From Gaertneriomyces semiglobifer (taxonomy: Eukaryota > Chytridiomycota > Chytridiomycetes > Spizellomycetales > Spizellomycetaceae), in contig JAHLKF010000002.1 of the NCBI GenBank assembly GCA_025558075.1, positions 744,001-808,000 of the forward strand: a stretch of DNA of 64,000 nucleotides, in the 5' to 3' direction. This document shows positions 33,110 to 47,872 of this stretch, in pieces. A model generated the notes under the pieces. That model was not told the DNA's origin and did not search any database. It saw nothing but the letters and a program-made list of their open reading frames with translations. The translations under genes were made by a program, and so were the position numbers. How positions within the stretch are numbered: the first letter of the stretch is position 1; every line of letters starts with the position of its first letter.

Positions 33110-33969
33110 TGTTGAGTGTGAGGATGCGTTGGCTTGTCGGTTGTTTAGAATGAAACTCGGATATCAGATTGAATTGACTTGTAGTGCTTTGAATGCTGCG
33201 GATGGCAGATGGAGCCCCTTCCTTTTATATTCTCGTGAACTGACATCCTGGTCTTCCTCGTCGGTCAACGTAACATGCTTCCCGTCGCAGCGCTGTGATG
33301 TCATCTTCAACAGACGCGACGGTCCAGGCGTGAAATCCAAAAGACTTGACCAATGCCACGTACGCACACACCATCATCACGGAAGGGCTACGTAGAAAAT
33401 ACCAGCCATCACCGCCAGCAGACTTGGCCCCATCACGTTCACACTCACCGACAGTTGCCGCTGTAACTGCAGCGCTCATGATTGCGCACACGCCACATGC
33501 GCATGATCTTGAAATTGAGGTATCGTTTGTCAACCCGTCAGCAAGCATGCATGCAGCTGCATATGCAGTCTCTCAACAATGTACATCTTAACAAGTTCCA
33601 CCAGCCACAGCCAGTTCACTCACATCATTCATTGCATTAAACGTCCACCTCAAACCAAAAAGAAATAACAGGTTATTACCACATACTACAGGAGCGTTGT
33701 CGGGGCAACAAGCCTGTATAATTATTTATTGATAACATTAACGTGGGACGGTCTTTGCGAGACGGACGTGGCAGATCCGGAGCTGGTTAAATCCAGTACA
33801 AGTCCCCACTAACAACCGCAGTGCTCCAAAGGTGAGGTCAACGACTGCACTTTGAACGGCAACACAGTCAGAAGGAAGGGATTGTCATCTACTTTTTCCC
33901 GTGGTGCATCTGGGTGCGCCGGTATATAACACGGAACGGCATCAGCGCGCGAAGTGGCAGCTAACAACT
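33110..33969. promoter_or_regulatory. Upstream region of SEC13 and the small hydrophilic gene
   Basis: About 860 bp without a supported gene, between opposite-strand starts. A TATATAA box at 33923-33929 lies 41 bp before the SEC13 ATG. ORFs on either strand here lack motifs. Confidence 0.45.
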
Positions 33970-35336
33970 ATGGTAAGCGCTTGGGTGACAGACTCCACAG
34001 TAAGCTTGATCTCACTCAAAGTTTTTCTATTTGCAGGCAGCAGGTGCTAAAGTGTCGTTTGACACGCAGCATGAGGACCTCATTGTAAGTTTTCCGCCGT
34101 TCCATCTCATCGTGCGGATAATTGTACGCCAACTGAATAGTACATTCCAAACAGCACGATTGCCAGCTCGATTTTTATGGACGTCTTTTAGCGACATGCT
34201 CATCAGATAGAACTATCCGCATTTTTGAGACGGACGGCAGTTCCCAAACATTCGTTCAAAGCCTTGAGGGGTAATGTATCTTTGTGTCCACGATCTCCTT
34301 ACGAAACCGTTAGCTCACTCCAATTTGTTGGTTCTAGCCACGCAGGACCTGTTTGGCAGGTATCCTGGGCTCATCCACGTTTCGGTTTACTTCTCGCATC
34401 ATGCTCGCATGACAAAACTGTTCGCGTGTGGAAGGCTCCCGCGCCGTCTGGCCCTTGGGGTTGTGTTTGGCAGCATACATTGCATACTTCCTCTGGTTCG
34501 TAGCTGGAGCATGCTTGAGGTTGATTCTTTTTTCTCACAGACTGTTCTAACTGCATTTCCGTTAGTGAATGCGGTTGCCTTTGCACCACCGGAGTACGGT
34601 CTCTTACTACTGGCCGGGTCTTCAGATGGTTATGTTTCAGTAGCAGCATACGACGAGTCGACGGGGGAGTGGAACACTAGTACATTAATGGCACATTCCA
34701 TGGGTGTGAATGCTATTTCGTGGGCCCCTTCCACCGTTCCAGGCTCGTTGATTGAGGTAACCGGCAGTACCCCAACGAGCATGGTGAAAAGATTTACTAC
34801 CGCGGGATGTGACAACATGATTAAGATCTGGAGGTATACTTGCACCGAAGCACAGTGCCCAGAAGTCATCTGCTAACTAAAACCTCAACAGAGAAGATCC
34901 AAATCAGCCGAACAACTTTGTGGAAGAGTCTCAGTTGGAAGGTCACACCGACTGGGTGCGCGATGTAGCCTGGGCACCGAACCTTGGCTTACCTGCCACG
35001 TACATTGCCTCTTGTGGTCAGGATAAGCAGGTATTCATTTGGACGGCCGATCTCAAAGCCGCTGCAAGCAATCCGCCAAGCTGGCACAAAGTAGCACTAG
35101 CTTATAATTCAGAGACTGGGCAGTTTCCAGACGTTGTCTGGAAGGTTTCTTGGTCACCAACCGGCAATATCTTGGCTGTAAGTTGCGGTGACAATAGGGT
35201 GACGCTTTGGACAACGGATGTGGAAACGAACAAGTGGAAGCTAGTGGGCGGTTGTGAAGGAGAGCAGGGACAAATGCAGGCTGGGTCTCAAAATGCACAA
35301 GGTCGGCCGCAACAAGCACCTGAAGGACAAATGTGA
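33970..35336 (+). CDS. SEC13: Sec13 (COPII, nuclear pore and GATOR2 WD40 protein)
   Basis: A six-bladed WD40 protein shared by the COPII coat, the Nup84/Nup107 complex and GATOR2/SEA. Exons are 33970-33972, 34037-34084, 34155-34270, 34338-34495, 34566-34833 and 34892-35336; phases add up to 345 codons. The first exon is only the ATG. Blades read [80 protein letters not shown] and [20 protein letters not shown] Gln-rich tail ends QQAPEGQM. The donor after TCTG at 34496 (GTTCGT) is weak, but phase and alignment support it. Confidence 0.94.
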
Positions 35337-35604
35337 AGGCGGTACCCATTCTATAGGCGCTATCGGTGCGGTGCAATCATATCTATATCAAAGGATCCTC
35401 GTAGTATGGCGTCTGTGTAGGATGTGTTTTACCACGATGTCTCACAGCAATTCTGAGTCCACATCCTATTCCGCGTCTTGCAGGTCTTCTTTAACGTCTT
35501 TCACACTTGTAAACCACCAGTAGCCTTGTCGATCCTGGCCTGGAAGGACACATCAGGACGACCGCGGCTAACCGCCGAACTCACCGCAGCACATATTGTT
35601 CAAA

Positions 35605-38313
<2,709 letters not shown>

Positions 38314-38417
38314 GTCCTGAGAAATGTTTTAATGAATGGAGCTTGACGTAAAAGAAGAATCGATTTTGCCTGTTTCATTGTTATGACGTCGATATAGCTA
38401 CACTGGGTACAATTCCG

Positions 38418-39616
38418 CTACTGAGGGTTGAGGAAATCATCTTTGTATTCCTTGAAGAAGTCCACAAGCATGGTAGGTCTTTCGTCGAGTAGATCCATGA
38501 TGTCTTTTGATACAAGATCAAGCTTTCCCTGTTTTACGGCGCGGAAGTCTTCAATAAGGAGGTTTACTTCAGACTCGTCCATTCCTGGGATTGACCTGTG
38601 ACAGGGTACGAACCGGTTATAGATGGGAATGCGAATGAACATGAGCTTGAGAAGCCTACTTACATCAGAAAATTGCGGGCTTCTTGTTCGGGGACGTCCT
38701 TGAACTTCAGGTCGTCGCTGAAACCCGCTTTCTTCATCTTGGCCACGATTTCCTTCCGCGGCAGAAGATACCGTTAGCTTACCGCTTCTAGGGTCGACAA
38801 CCCGCAACCTACCTCGCCTGAACACGATTCTAGTCCGGTGAGGACATAGAACTGCCCCCGGTACCTATGGTCCATGTGCTTTCCACTCGTCGCAATGGTA
38901 AGACACGCCATGCCAACGTCGCCTTGTTGTTTATATGAAGAAGAGGTGTCCATGGGTTGGGATGAGTCCAAGTCATGAGGACGGACCGACAAACAAAACC
39001 ACTCACGTGCGTCAATAGGGGCCAACTTCTGCTTCCCTATAGGGAGTCCCAAGTATGGCTTCTGCTTCATCTGCTTGGCGTAGAACAACAAGTTCTGCAT
39101 GTAGTGCCCTGCACGAACCACGGTGACACTGGCGCTGTCCCTTTTTGACATGATATAATCTTCAAGCTTCTTGAATTTGTCGTAAGATGAACGCTCAGGG
39201 TCAACCAGCACGCAGCAATCGCTCAGCAGTATCATGTTCTTGACCCCCGCTTTTGTTGCAGCGTCGATGAGCTTTCGGCCTACCTCCACTTTGGTCTCGC
39301 TGGCTGGAGGAATGAAAACCGCTGTGTCAAATTCCTTCATCACACGTTCTAGTTCTTGAGGCTCAGCCGTATCGACATCCAGAGCGACGAGTTCTGTGGA
39401 CGGGTACGTGCGATCATTTCTCTCAACGTTGGTTGGAATGATACCGGTGACTTTGATGTCGTTGATACCGGCGTACTTGCGTGCAAACTCGGCCAGAATG
39501 GCGTCGCCTTTTTACGTGTTGCCGAAGCGGTTAAGGTTTCCTGTTTTAAGCGTGCATTGACAAAAACCCTTACCGGTGCGAGACTCGGCGGTGGTGACGA
39601 GAATACTGATTGTCAT
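38418..39616 (-). CDS. NmrA-like NAD(P)-binding protein
   Basis: A Rossmann-fold protein of the NmrA/atypical short-chain reductase group. The start at 39616 gives MTISILVTTAESRTG, a degenerate dinucleotide-binding strand, and after an intron GDAILAEFARKYAG. Further on are LDVDTAEPQELERVM, NMILLSDCCVLVDPE and VVRAGHYMQNLLFY, typical of the family. The last part has DVPEQEARNFL and the C-terminal helix LLDERPTMLVDFFKEY. Four or five exons are inferred. Such proteins act as redox sensors or reductases; the substrate is unknown. The classical GxxGxxG is not clear because the first intron interrupts it. Confidence 0.75.
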
Positions 39617-40396
39617 GATATTTTTTTGGGTGGAAGAAATCGCTTTGTTCAAATAGTTAAAAGTCAATGGGAAAATTGTCTTAAAAAGTCGCAGTGGGAA
39701 AAACAGCTTGAAGTTTCAGCGGGCAGCAATGAAACTACAGTTTCGTGCGTACCCGCTGAAGGCTTTTTGTAGTCGTCGGACGGCCTTCTGTGACGACAAA
39801 AGCGCAGCCGGATAGGCTTTGGCTTAAAATGAAGATTGAATGAAGCTTGTGCCATGAGGGAGGCTTCGCTTGGGTCCACGTCATGCATGAGCAATGCCGA
39901 GCGAGTGCCCGCGGATTTCGCACCCACATATACAAACGTCTACACATAAATTAAAATGCTTTGACATTTTGGAATTTAGTGTGGAAAGCGTCAATTAAAT
40001 ACCTCTCACCACCATGTTGCTGTAATTTTTGGGCATGCTGTGTACCTGACTGGATGTTGCTGCCCAGTGATTATGGCGCGTATTCAACAGGCGCCATGCA
40101 CTGTCAAAAGTGGCTGCGGACGAAAACGCACAGTAACATATCAGCACAAGCGGATAATCTATGCAACGTAATTATCTCTCTCAAAATGTGCTCGGATTGC
40201 TTGACGCCCACACCGTGGGTCGCTCAACGTGAATTCACTTGAAGCCAGTAACCTATTACTACACAGTTTGTTTATTTGCTGCCAAAAGCGCTTAATGGTG
40301 TTACATGATACTAGCGCACGATATCGAAATGGATAAATAACTTGTTGACGCTTCTCACTCTGTCGTTCTGTCCTTTTTACTTTTTGTAACCATTCT
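39617..40396. other. Intergenic region, no gene seen
   Basis: About 780 bp between the NmrA-like start and the stop of the coiled-coil gene. Several short ORFs occur but none has recognisable content. Parts near 40230-40400 are AT-rich. Presumed promoter plus 3' UTR. Confidence 0.4.
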
Positions 40397-41820
40397 TTAT
40401 GCAATATTGTTATTTCTTCGAAAGGTCTTGTCGCTGTGATCGTCGTCTTCATCGCACGACCAGTACACTGACTCTGTCTCCCACTCGTCATCCTTGCTTT
40501 CATTGTTAAACTGTTCGTCTAACCAGATATCGTCAAGGTGTACGGAAGACACCGTGAGGCTGACTCGAGCTGAATTGCTCACATTGGCTCTGGCTTCTCT
40601 CAAGCCCTCGCACTCCACGCGGAGGAGTTCCCGCTCGATCTCTGCTTCTCTTATCCAGGCACGATAAGCAAGAGCAGGGCCCGCAATAATGTCTTCAATG
40701 CTCTCTCGGAGCGCCTCGACGACAGGAGAAAGTTCGGCAATCAATGAATTCAGGTGGGAGATTTTGGCCTGCAGGGTATAGATGTGTTTCTCTTTGGGGG
40801 TCATAGGAGCGGTAGCCAAAAACGGTGGCAAGATGGTAGTCGAGCCAGAGTGATTCGAGATTTTCGAATGCGAGGAATACTCGGATATGTCCTCGTCTGT
40901 ATCCAACGGGAAGCTGTCGTCGTCAAAGTGGGTAGGTGACAGAAACGTGCTCGGGAGCCCAGAGCGTGTTAGGAAAGTGTCACGGACGACCTGCAGCATC
41001 GAGGCAAACGCTGCACGCTGGAAGCGGCGAGAAGCCAGGTCATCGACGGTAACACGAGCCTCCTCATCCATGTATGGCAGAAATGGCGGTGCTAGGTCGT
41101 CATGCGACATTCCAACTATGGGACTTCCTTTGGCTGAGTCAGGCTGAGAAAGACCGCCAACAGTCCATCGACGCGAATCCATCCGCCAGGCCCCACCGTC
41201 ATCATCGTTGTCAACAGGCGAACTCCAGCGTTTGCGGTTCCCGGTGTTTATTGCAAGGTTAGATCCACTGGTCAACTCTACAACTTCTTTCAAAAACTTG
41301 CGCTCAAAGCGAAGCTGCTGGATTTCTTCCATACATCTCTCATACTGCCGTTCGTGTTCTTCGACGCCTTCCAGTATCGTCTTCAGCTGTTGCCGTAAGG
41401 TGACGAAGGATCCGGAGAGCTGGTCAAAGTGTAGGACTACTTTGGTCAGTGTGCGCGGAAGCGCAGTCATAGAAGCAACCTTTTCGGAGTGAAGTTCTTG
41501 ACGTGATTTCCTAGAAGCAGGCTCGCTTCTCACCGATCGTGCCCTAATATAGCCTTAAATTAGCCCTGCTCTTCCAACGTTCAAATATGGTAGTCGCGTA
41601 GTGACGATACTTACGATGCCCGTTCCGTCTCAGACAACAACGAGAATCTGCTACTCCTGTTGGGCTGGCGGTCCATTCCTGATGATGAGGAAGTCGTTGA
41701 CAAAGTAGACGTTGAGGACGTGCTGAATCGGTGGGGACTGATGTTCCAAGCGTTGGCGCTCAGCTCCTTTAAACGATTTGACGCCGCATTGGATGCTGAA
41801 ATGATCCCGTCTAAAGACAT
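40397..41820 (-). CDS. Coiled-coil protein, unknown
   Basis: Two exons, 41615-41820 and 40397-41543, encode about 450 residues. The start MSLDGIISASNAASNRLKE is followed by a Ser/Thr-rich stretch. Coiled coils lie at about 95-160 (HFDQLSGSFVTLRQQLKTIL) and 295-380 (HIYTLQAKISHLNSLIAEL, EIERELLRVECEGLREA). The middle is acidic and Ser-rich (DTDEDISEYSSHSKISNHS). The end is strongly acidic (WSCDEDDDHSD). Composition suggests a cytoskeletal or membrane-adaptor scaffold, but no family is recognised. The intron donor GTAAGT and acceptor TATTAG are consensus. Confidence 0.75.
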
Positions 41821-42888
41821 ATCGGCCTATCCGTTAAGGTGCAACAGTTGTCAACAGCCGGAAATGAGGTGTTCTGGTTGTCTGCTGCGACAGTGCAATA
41901 CGATGCAAACGTCGTGAGAGGTGAGGGAAATTGGAAAAGCGTTCCACAGTTGGTGCGTGAGGTTTTTTGAGACCGTCTATCCGGTTGTAGTGGATGCAAG
42001 AAAGACTTGATGGCAGAAAGCAAGTGGTGGTGGTGGTGGTGTCATCAGTGGGGGGGCACAACCACCCGACCTATTAATAGAAACTCTCCTAATCCCCCGC
42101 TAACCGTGCAGCTTGTAGTCGCCAAGACCCTGAGAATCACCACAGCTTGGTGGGACTACTGTGGGAGGTCTTGCAAAGGGTTTGCTCGAATGTTTGGTAA
42201 ACTAGTCGGCGGCGGCGCTTCTAGCAAGTTTTCAACTTGTAAATTTGGCACACAGATGATGCCAGGTGAGGGAGGATTTTCGTCTGTAAGCCAGATGAGG
42301 ACCAGCGTCGCTGGAAGACCTTCGTTTCCTGTTTCAAAGATATAACTCGGTTGTTGAGGAAAACAGAAGCTTGGCTTTAACGGATATGGCGGACGAGAAG
42401 GCCGTTTGTGTGCGGAGTGTGCAATGCGCGCGTGCAAACGCTTTGCGCGGGCGTTCGGCGACTGCGTTTTCGGCAGCGGTTTTTTTTGAGCGGAACGCTT
42501 TCTTCGCTGAAGGATTCTCAGTTACTGTCGAATGCCCTTTTTGGAGGGCGGGGATAGATGTTGGGAGCGTTGGATGCTGTCGGGAATTGCAACGTTACTG
42601 CTGTCAATTCCATCACCAGGGCGTCATGGCGTTCACTGAGCCACAATAACAGTTCCTTTTTCCCCAAAACTTACTGAACTAGGAATGGATTCTATATAGT
42701 CTGATTGAGCACAATTGAAATGCATCAACATTAGCATTGTTCATGTTGTGCGGTATCTGGACCATCGTTACAACCCGTTGCAAAAACGAGGCAACTCAGG
42801 ACTGCCCTGCGAACGAACATGAGGATGTTGCTTGTCGATGTCCGTACACAATCGCCTTCTGAATAACGAAATTCGTGCGAAAACAAAA
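41821..42888. other. Gene-free region next to tRNA, with short (TGG)n tract
   Basis: About 1.07 kb with no supported gene. A TGG-rich tract lies at about 42024-42040, followed by a G run at 42049-42056. An ORF across it (42007-42345) begins with a Trp run and is judged non-coding. No long terminal repeat or transposase signature is seen. Confidence 0.45.
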
Positions 42889-42959
42889 TGCATTGGCCGA
42901 GAATCGAACTCGGGTCTACCGCGTGGCAGGCGGTAATTATGCCACTAAACCACCAATGC
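42889..42959 (-). tRNA. tRNA-Gly (GCC anticodon)
   Basis: Read on the minus strand the 71-nt sequence starts GCATTGGTGG and ends CGGCCAATGC plus discriminator A. Acceptor arms GCATTGG and CCAATGC pair fully. The anticodon loop CTGCCAC gives GCC, the A box resembles TGGTTTAGTGG and the B box is GAGTTCGATTC. A TTTT run follows immediately as a Pol III terminator. There is no intron. Confidence 0.97.
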
Positions 42960-43550
42960 TTCGATGAAGTGATATCCATAAGCCTTGATATTCAAAACAT
43001 AATTTGAACATCGCAACAAACGGTTCGCAGAGACATAGAACAAACTCAATTGCCCTCCCGACTGAGCTTCCGCACTCATTCTTCGAGATCAAGCCTACCC
43101 AGAAACGTCCCTGACGCTATGAACTACACGATCGACACTCATATGTGCTAGGTTAGTGGGTATTTGCGACGGGCTTTTTGGTGGATTGGCCTTGCTTGGG
43201 ATCAGTTGCATGAAGACACCAAAATGGACGTCCGTAACGGCCACAGAGAGGCGAAGTGAAGGACGACAGGTATGCAGACTTCAGAAGCAATCGTCCCTAT
43301 CGCAAGAGAATACCGGTTAATCCCCAATTCATGACAGCTTTTAGAGACTACGCTGAAATGGACGACTTGAGAGGCCCGCGTTTTGAAGTTATCAATCACA
43401 CATTTTATGCAGAAGCCAAGCACATTGCGTTGAACAAAGAACCGACCAGAGCACGGACGGTCGTTTTCAACCGTCAAAGGTGGAAGCAGACGGAAGAAAC
43501 GGCAGAGCGAGTCGACCGTTTAGCGACAAGAGAAGCGCTGAGATTTCCAG
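42960..43550. other. Intergenic region upstream of Asteroid-like gene
   Basis: About 590 bp holding no recognised gene. Includes the tRNA 5' flank and the presumed promoter of the Asteroid-like gene. Short ORFs at 43202-43477 (-) and 43256-43639 (+) have no support. Confidence 0.4.
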
Positions 43551-45709
43551 ATGGGAGTGTCTGGACTTGCTTCGTACGTCGAGCATCTCCAGCCACGTCC
43601 TGCAGTTTCCATACGATGGCCCACCACCGCTACCAATGATCAAAGCCAACTATTTGCTATTGACGGTAACGCTTATGTACATTATGTCGCGAAGAAAATC
43701 AGTTGGTTGCAAGGAGCCTCTCATGGACAGTTGGCCGCCGTTTTCGAACATGGCATACAAGAATTCATCAATGCAGGGATGTCACTTCAGTTTGTCTTTG
43801 ACGGCCCGCTACCACCGGCCAAGATCGACCAAAGAATAGCAAGGGATTCAGAAAAGATTGCGCGAATCTCAACTGTCATCACTTCCACAGTCTTGTCTCC
43901 TTCCCTCTCCGTCAATGCGGCGACGCTGTTACCACCGCTCGCAATACCTATGAGCATTCACAGGCTTCATTGTATGAAGATTTCTGTCTGCGTCCCACAA
44001 GAGGAAGCCGATGTTGTGTTGGCGCGCATTGCACGTCTTCATTCTGCCGCCATCATCAGTAAAGACAGTGACTTTTACGTTCACAAGCTTGAAAACCCCC
44101 ATACCATGGACCACAACGCCAATCACGGACGACCATCTATTTGTGGATATATTCCACTGGAAAGCGTCCGGGTCAGTGACGGATATATGGAAGGGGAACT
44201 CTATACTTCAAGTGCCGTGGCAGGAGCATTGGGGGTACATCATACGCTCATGCCCGCACTGGCGGCACTCGCAGGCTGCGACTATATCTCTGAGCAAGAT
44301 AAATCATTGATCAAGCTTCATCTTTGTACAACAAAATATAAACAACGTGCTCGAATACGGAATATCCTACACACTTTGAAGACATGTCCCCCGACCCGCT
44401 GCTGGCAGTACGGGATCTTGCTAACGAAATTGATTCTCCGGAAACACAAAGTCGGTTGCGAGAGGCACTTGAGTTTGCCGTTCGCCAGTACACTGATGTG
44501 ACTGACGAAGCCACCCCAGTTCTTTCTACAATTGAGAAATACACAAACACCGGCCAGTATAACCCCAAACTCGTGGAAATTGCTACTCAAAAGACATTCT
44601 GGTGCTCTCCATTCTTAGAGGATATCAGTCGAGGTGATAATTGTTTCTTGAATTAGCTTTTTCCATATCAGAACTGATACCTTTATAATGAAGTCTCCGC
44701 ATGGGAAGTGTCTAGGTCTATGCGATCTTGGATCTATGCCCTGGTTGCCTGGTCTACGCAAGCGACCGCAACGTGTAATGCTTGGGGTGCAATCGCAGTC
44801 GACCGTGAAGCATGGGATGATTTCGTGCATGGAAAGCTATACATAGATGAGCATCTCAGGAGAGGCGAACGATTGGTGGCCGAGCAGGTAAGGTCTGCCA
44901 CCGCTGCGCAATTACGGGAAAAACTGCCATGCGGGTTGGCCAAGAGTGACGGCGCGCTGCCTTTATTGCACGACTTGTCTGATGAGCACCGCACAACTTT
45001 GTATTTACGAATTTTGGATTCCGATACCGCCAAGGTTCGAGCCCTTTCGCCTCGGGTGCTTCCAATGGCGCTCGCCGTGCGGTACTTGATTGCTCAGTGC
45101 CATGCACGTGGCCAACCGATTGCTAATCACGAACTCTCTGCGATGATATGCGCTGGTATTTTGTCATTATACAAACCCAATACTCCGCTACCACCAGCAG
45201 TGGAACCTGCACAGCCGGTACTCGCTCCACGACACGAAACCGCAAGGGCATGCATTCATCGGCTCGCACAGTTGGAGACTATTCTGCTCTGTGCACTGCT
45301 TCTCGCGCAGTCGATGTTGCACCCGGCCGTAGTTTCGGAAACTACTTTACCTGCACCTCACGATGCCATTTCCGCTTACTGGGAGTGCCTGGATGGGCCT
45401 GAGTTTCATCGCTGTATGAAGATGGCCAAGGGCGGCGCTACCGGTGAACGATTATTGCAAACCAGTGGGTACACCGACATCATAAGTGCAAAAGAACTCT
45501 TTGCCGACTACCAACAGCTGTATGAAGCGATTATGGAAGGCAACGAGTGCTATGTGGATCAGGTGATGGATTACAGCGAGATGAGGCGGCCAGGCTCTGG
45601 CGCTGGCTGTGTGAAGAAGAAGAAAAAGAAAGTTGTCAAAGACTCTCCCCATAGGCGGGCAACAAGCAGCAATTTGTTTGATGTGTTATCTACGGGATGT
45701 AACTTTTAG
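43551..45709 (+). CDS. Asteroid (ASTE1)-family XPG-like nuclease
   Basis: A FEN1/XPG-superfamily protein of the Asteroid group. Exons are 43551-44325, 44382-44633 and 44709-45709. It begins MGVSGLASYVEHL, the N-terminal nuclease motif. Metal-binding acids of the superfamily are kept: FAIDGNAYVHY, FVFDGPLPPAK, EEADVVLARIA, ISKDSDFYV and AGCDYIS. The C-terminal half has the Asteroid helical domain (IYALVAWSTQAT, LLHDLSDEHRTTLYLRIL, LPMALAVRYLI) and ends with a Lys-rich segment (VKKKKKKVVK) that could be a nuclear signal. The length of about 675 aa matches the family. Retention of the acidic residues suggests active flap or overhang cleavage; not shown here. Confidence 0.88.
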
Positions 45710-45913
45710 CTGTGATAGATAGTGCAGCTTTTTTGGGAGATAGCTATTCCTGTAATGTAGTAATTTAACCAGGGACTTTTGTTTGTGGCGCTTGTGGCGC
45801 CACGCGCTTACCTCAGCTTGGCAAAAAGAATCTCAGGCTTTTGTTTGGAACTTCTCAGAAGTAGACCATTGTCCTCGCAGGCATTTCTTCATACTGGGGA
45901 CATAGGACATAGA

Positions 45914-47599
45914 ATGCAGGACCCCGGGATTCAGACAGGGTTTGGAAAGCAGCTGGCCAACTCTGGTGAGTCCACTTGAACATCTTCACTGTGGGAAAGT
46001 ACATCGATTCTGACCACCGCGCTGGTACTTGTAGAAAAGAAGGTCAGAGATAGGGCTGTTAGAGGACTTTTGAAATGGTTGAAGGAAAATGATGATGTTA
46101 CGGAATTGCAGCTCCGTAAGCTCTGGAAGGGCTTGTTCTACGGTGAGCAAGCAAAGAGTTTGTCATGGCCTTGTCGCCTATATTCATTTTATGCAATTCC
46201 AAATAGCCTATTGGATGTCCGACAAACCGCTCATTCAACAGCACCTAGCAAACAGGCTTGCGAGCCTGGTTTTGCAACTGCCGCCCAAAGTAGCCATAGG
46301 GTATTTGGATGGCTTTTGGAAGACAATATGTAGCGAGTGGTGGGGAATTGACCGACTACGACTGGACAAATTCTACCTTCTGCTTCGCAAATTCCACTTT
46401 TATGCGTTCCAGTATTTGGAACAGAGCCAATGGGATGCCAATGTTACCGATCAATACCTTGATATCTTGGGCCAAGGACCCCTTAAACCCAACGACATGA
46501 AGATTCCTGATGGGCTGAGATACCACACCAGTGAGGTGTTTGTGGACGAACTCCGGAAAGCACTTGACGGAAAGACAGTTTCTGCTGAACAGATTACGAA
46601 CCTTTTGAAACCGTTTTTCATCATTCTGGGAAAATCCGCGAGCGATATTGTAGTTGACCGTGTGATCGAAAATGTCTTTGATACCATATTGGCACAGAGT
46701 GAGGAAGACGCCTTTTTCGATATGGTGGAAATAGGCAAGGCGGTTTTTGAGTTGGCCACCAGCTCGGAGACGATAAACAAAAATCGGAGCAAAATCGTTG
46801 GTCTTTACAAGAAGTTTGCGTCGAGAGTGGAAATTGACGTAGATGAGTCGCAATTGGACCCGAAGAAAACTGGAAAGCAAACAAAAGTGAATGGGTCCCA
46901 TATTATTGGCAACAAGCGGAAAGCAGACGAAACAGATGTGCCGGATTCCAAGCGGAAGAAGAAAGCTTTGCAGGAAACTATCGTGCCTGCAAGTCCGGAA
47001 GTTGAAGTTGAAGCGAGTGAAGAGGCGGAGAGCCTCAAGGAACCTAGCAAAATCCGCAAACAACCGAAGCGTAATGCCAGTGTAAAAAAGCATGTGGACC
47101 CTGGCGCAGACAGCGCTCACCTCGAAAATGAGGAACCAAAAGCTTCAAATATGAGCGGGGAGGCTTCAGCGGTAACCACACCAGAGAAGAAGCAGAAAAA
47201 CAAGAAAAAGAGTGTTGGTGCCGCGTCTACGCCCACGGTGAGTTTAGGGATTGACCGCGCTTGACATCACTGCTTCTCAAAGACTCATGGGTTCCTACCA
47301 TTCAGGCATCTGATCATGAAGAACCGGCAGAAGTGGGATCCACAAAATCTGTCGTTTTCAACATGAAGAAAAATCAGGTCAAGGACTTTTGGAAGAGACA
47401 GCCATCGTCGGCTGTTAGTGGTGAGGATACGCCTACCAAGAAAAATGCAGTCCCTACGAAACCCGCGCTCAAGCCGTCGAAAGGACCGCTGTTCCCAAAT
47501 TCCGATCAAATAACCTCACCAGGAGCAGCAGGACAGGCGTCAAAGAAGAAAGCGAAAGCCAAGGCTGGCAAAAAGCGGGCAGCTACGGCAAGGGCTTAA
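45914..47599 (+). CDS. RRP1: Ribosomal RNA processing protein 1 (RRP1/Nop52)
   Basis: A nucleolar factor for 27S pre-rRNA processing and 60S assembly. Exons are 45914-45965, 46035-46142, 46207-47237 and 47306-47599, summing to 495 codons. MQDPGIQTGFGKQLANS and VRDRAVRGLLKWL are followed by the RRP1 signature KLWKGLFYAYWMSDKPLIQQ across an intron, then WWGIDRLRLDKFYLLLRKF. The C-terminal half is Lys/Glu-rich with nucleolar-type basic runs (KRKKKALQ, KKQKNKKKS) and ends in KNQVKDFWKRQ and a basic tail. Intron 2 carries a 24-nt sequence shared with the eIF2beta/eIF3L promoter. Confidence 0.93.
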
Positions 47600-47872
47600 T
47601 ATGTACATCCATTTACATCCATCCCCTCGGACTTATTTAATATACAAGCCATGTAGCCATAATACACTATCATTGTCTGGTCTTCACTATCACATACTAT
47701 CACCGCTGGTTTACGTAGGATAAACGGCTCGATTACTTTCTACACTAAGTGGACTGATACTTCACGGATGATAACCACCAAATATTTTGAGCCGGGTCAG
47801 TGAAGTATACTCAGAGTTTGCTGGAAGTTCGACGTTACGCATGCCGTCATTTATGGAATAACAACATATTAC

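Noticed and set aside
42007..42345. ORF starting with a Trp run, possible protein
   Set aside because: The run comes from a TGG repeat; no motif and no conserved context.
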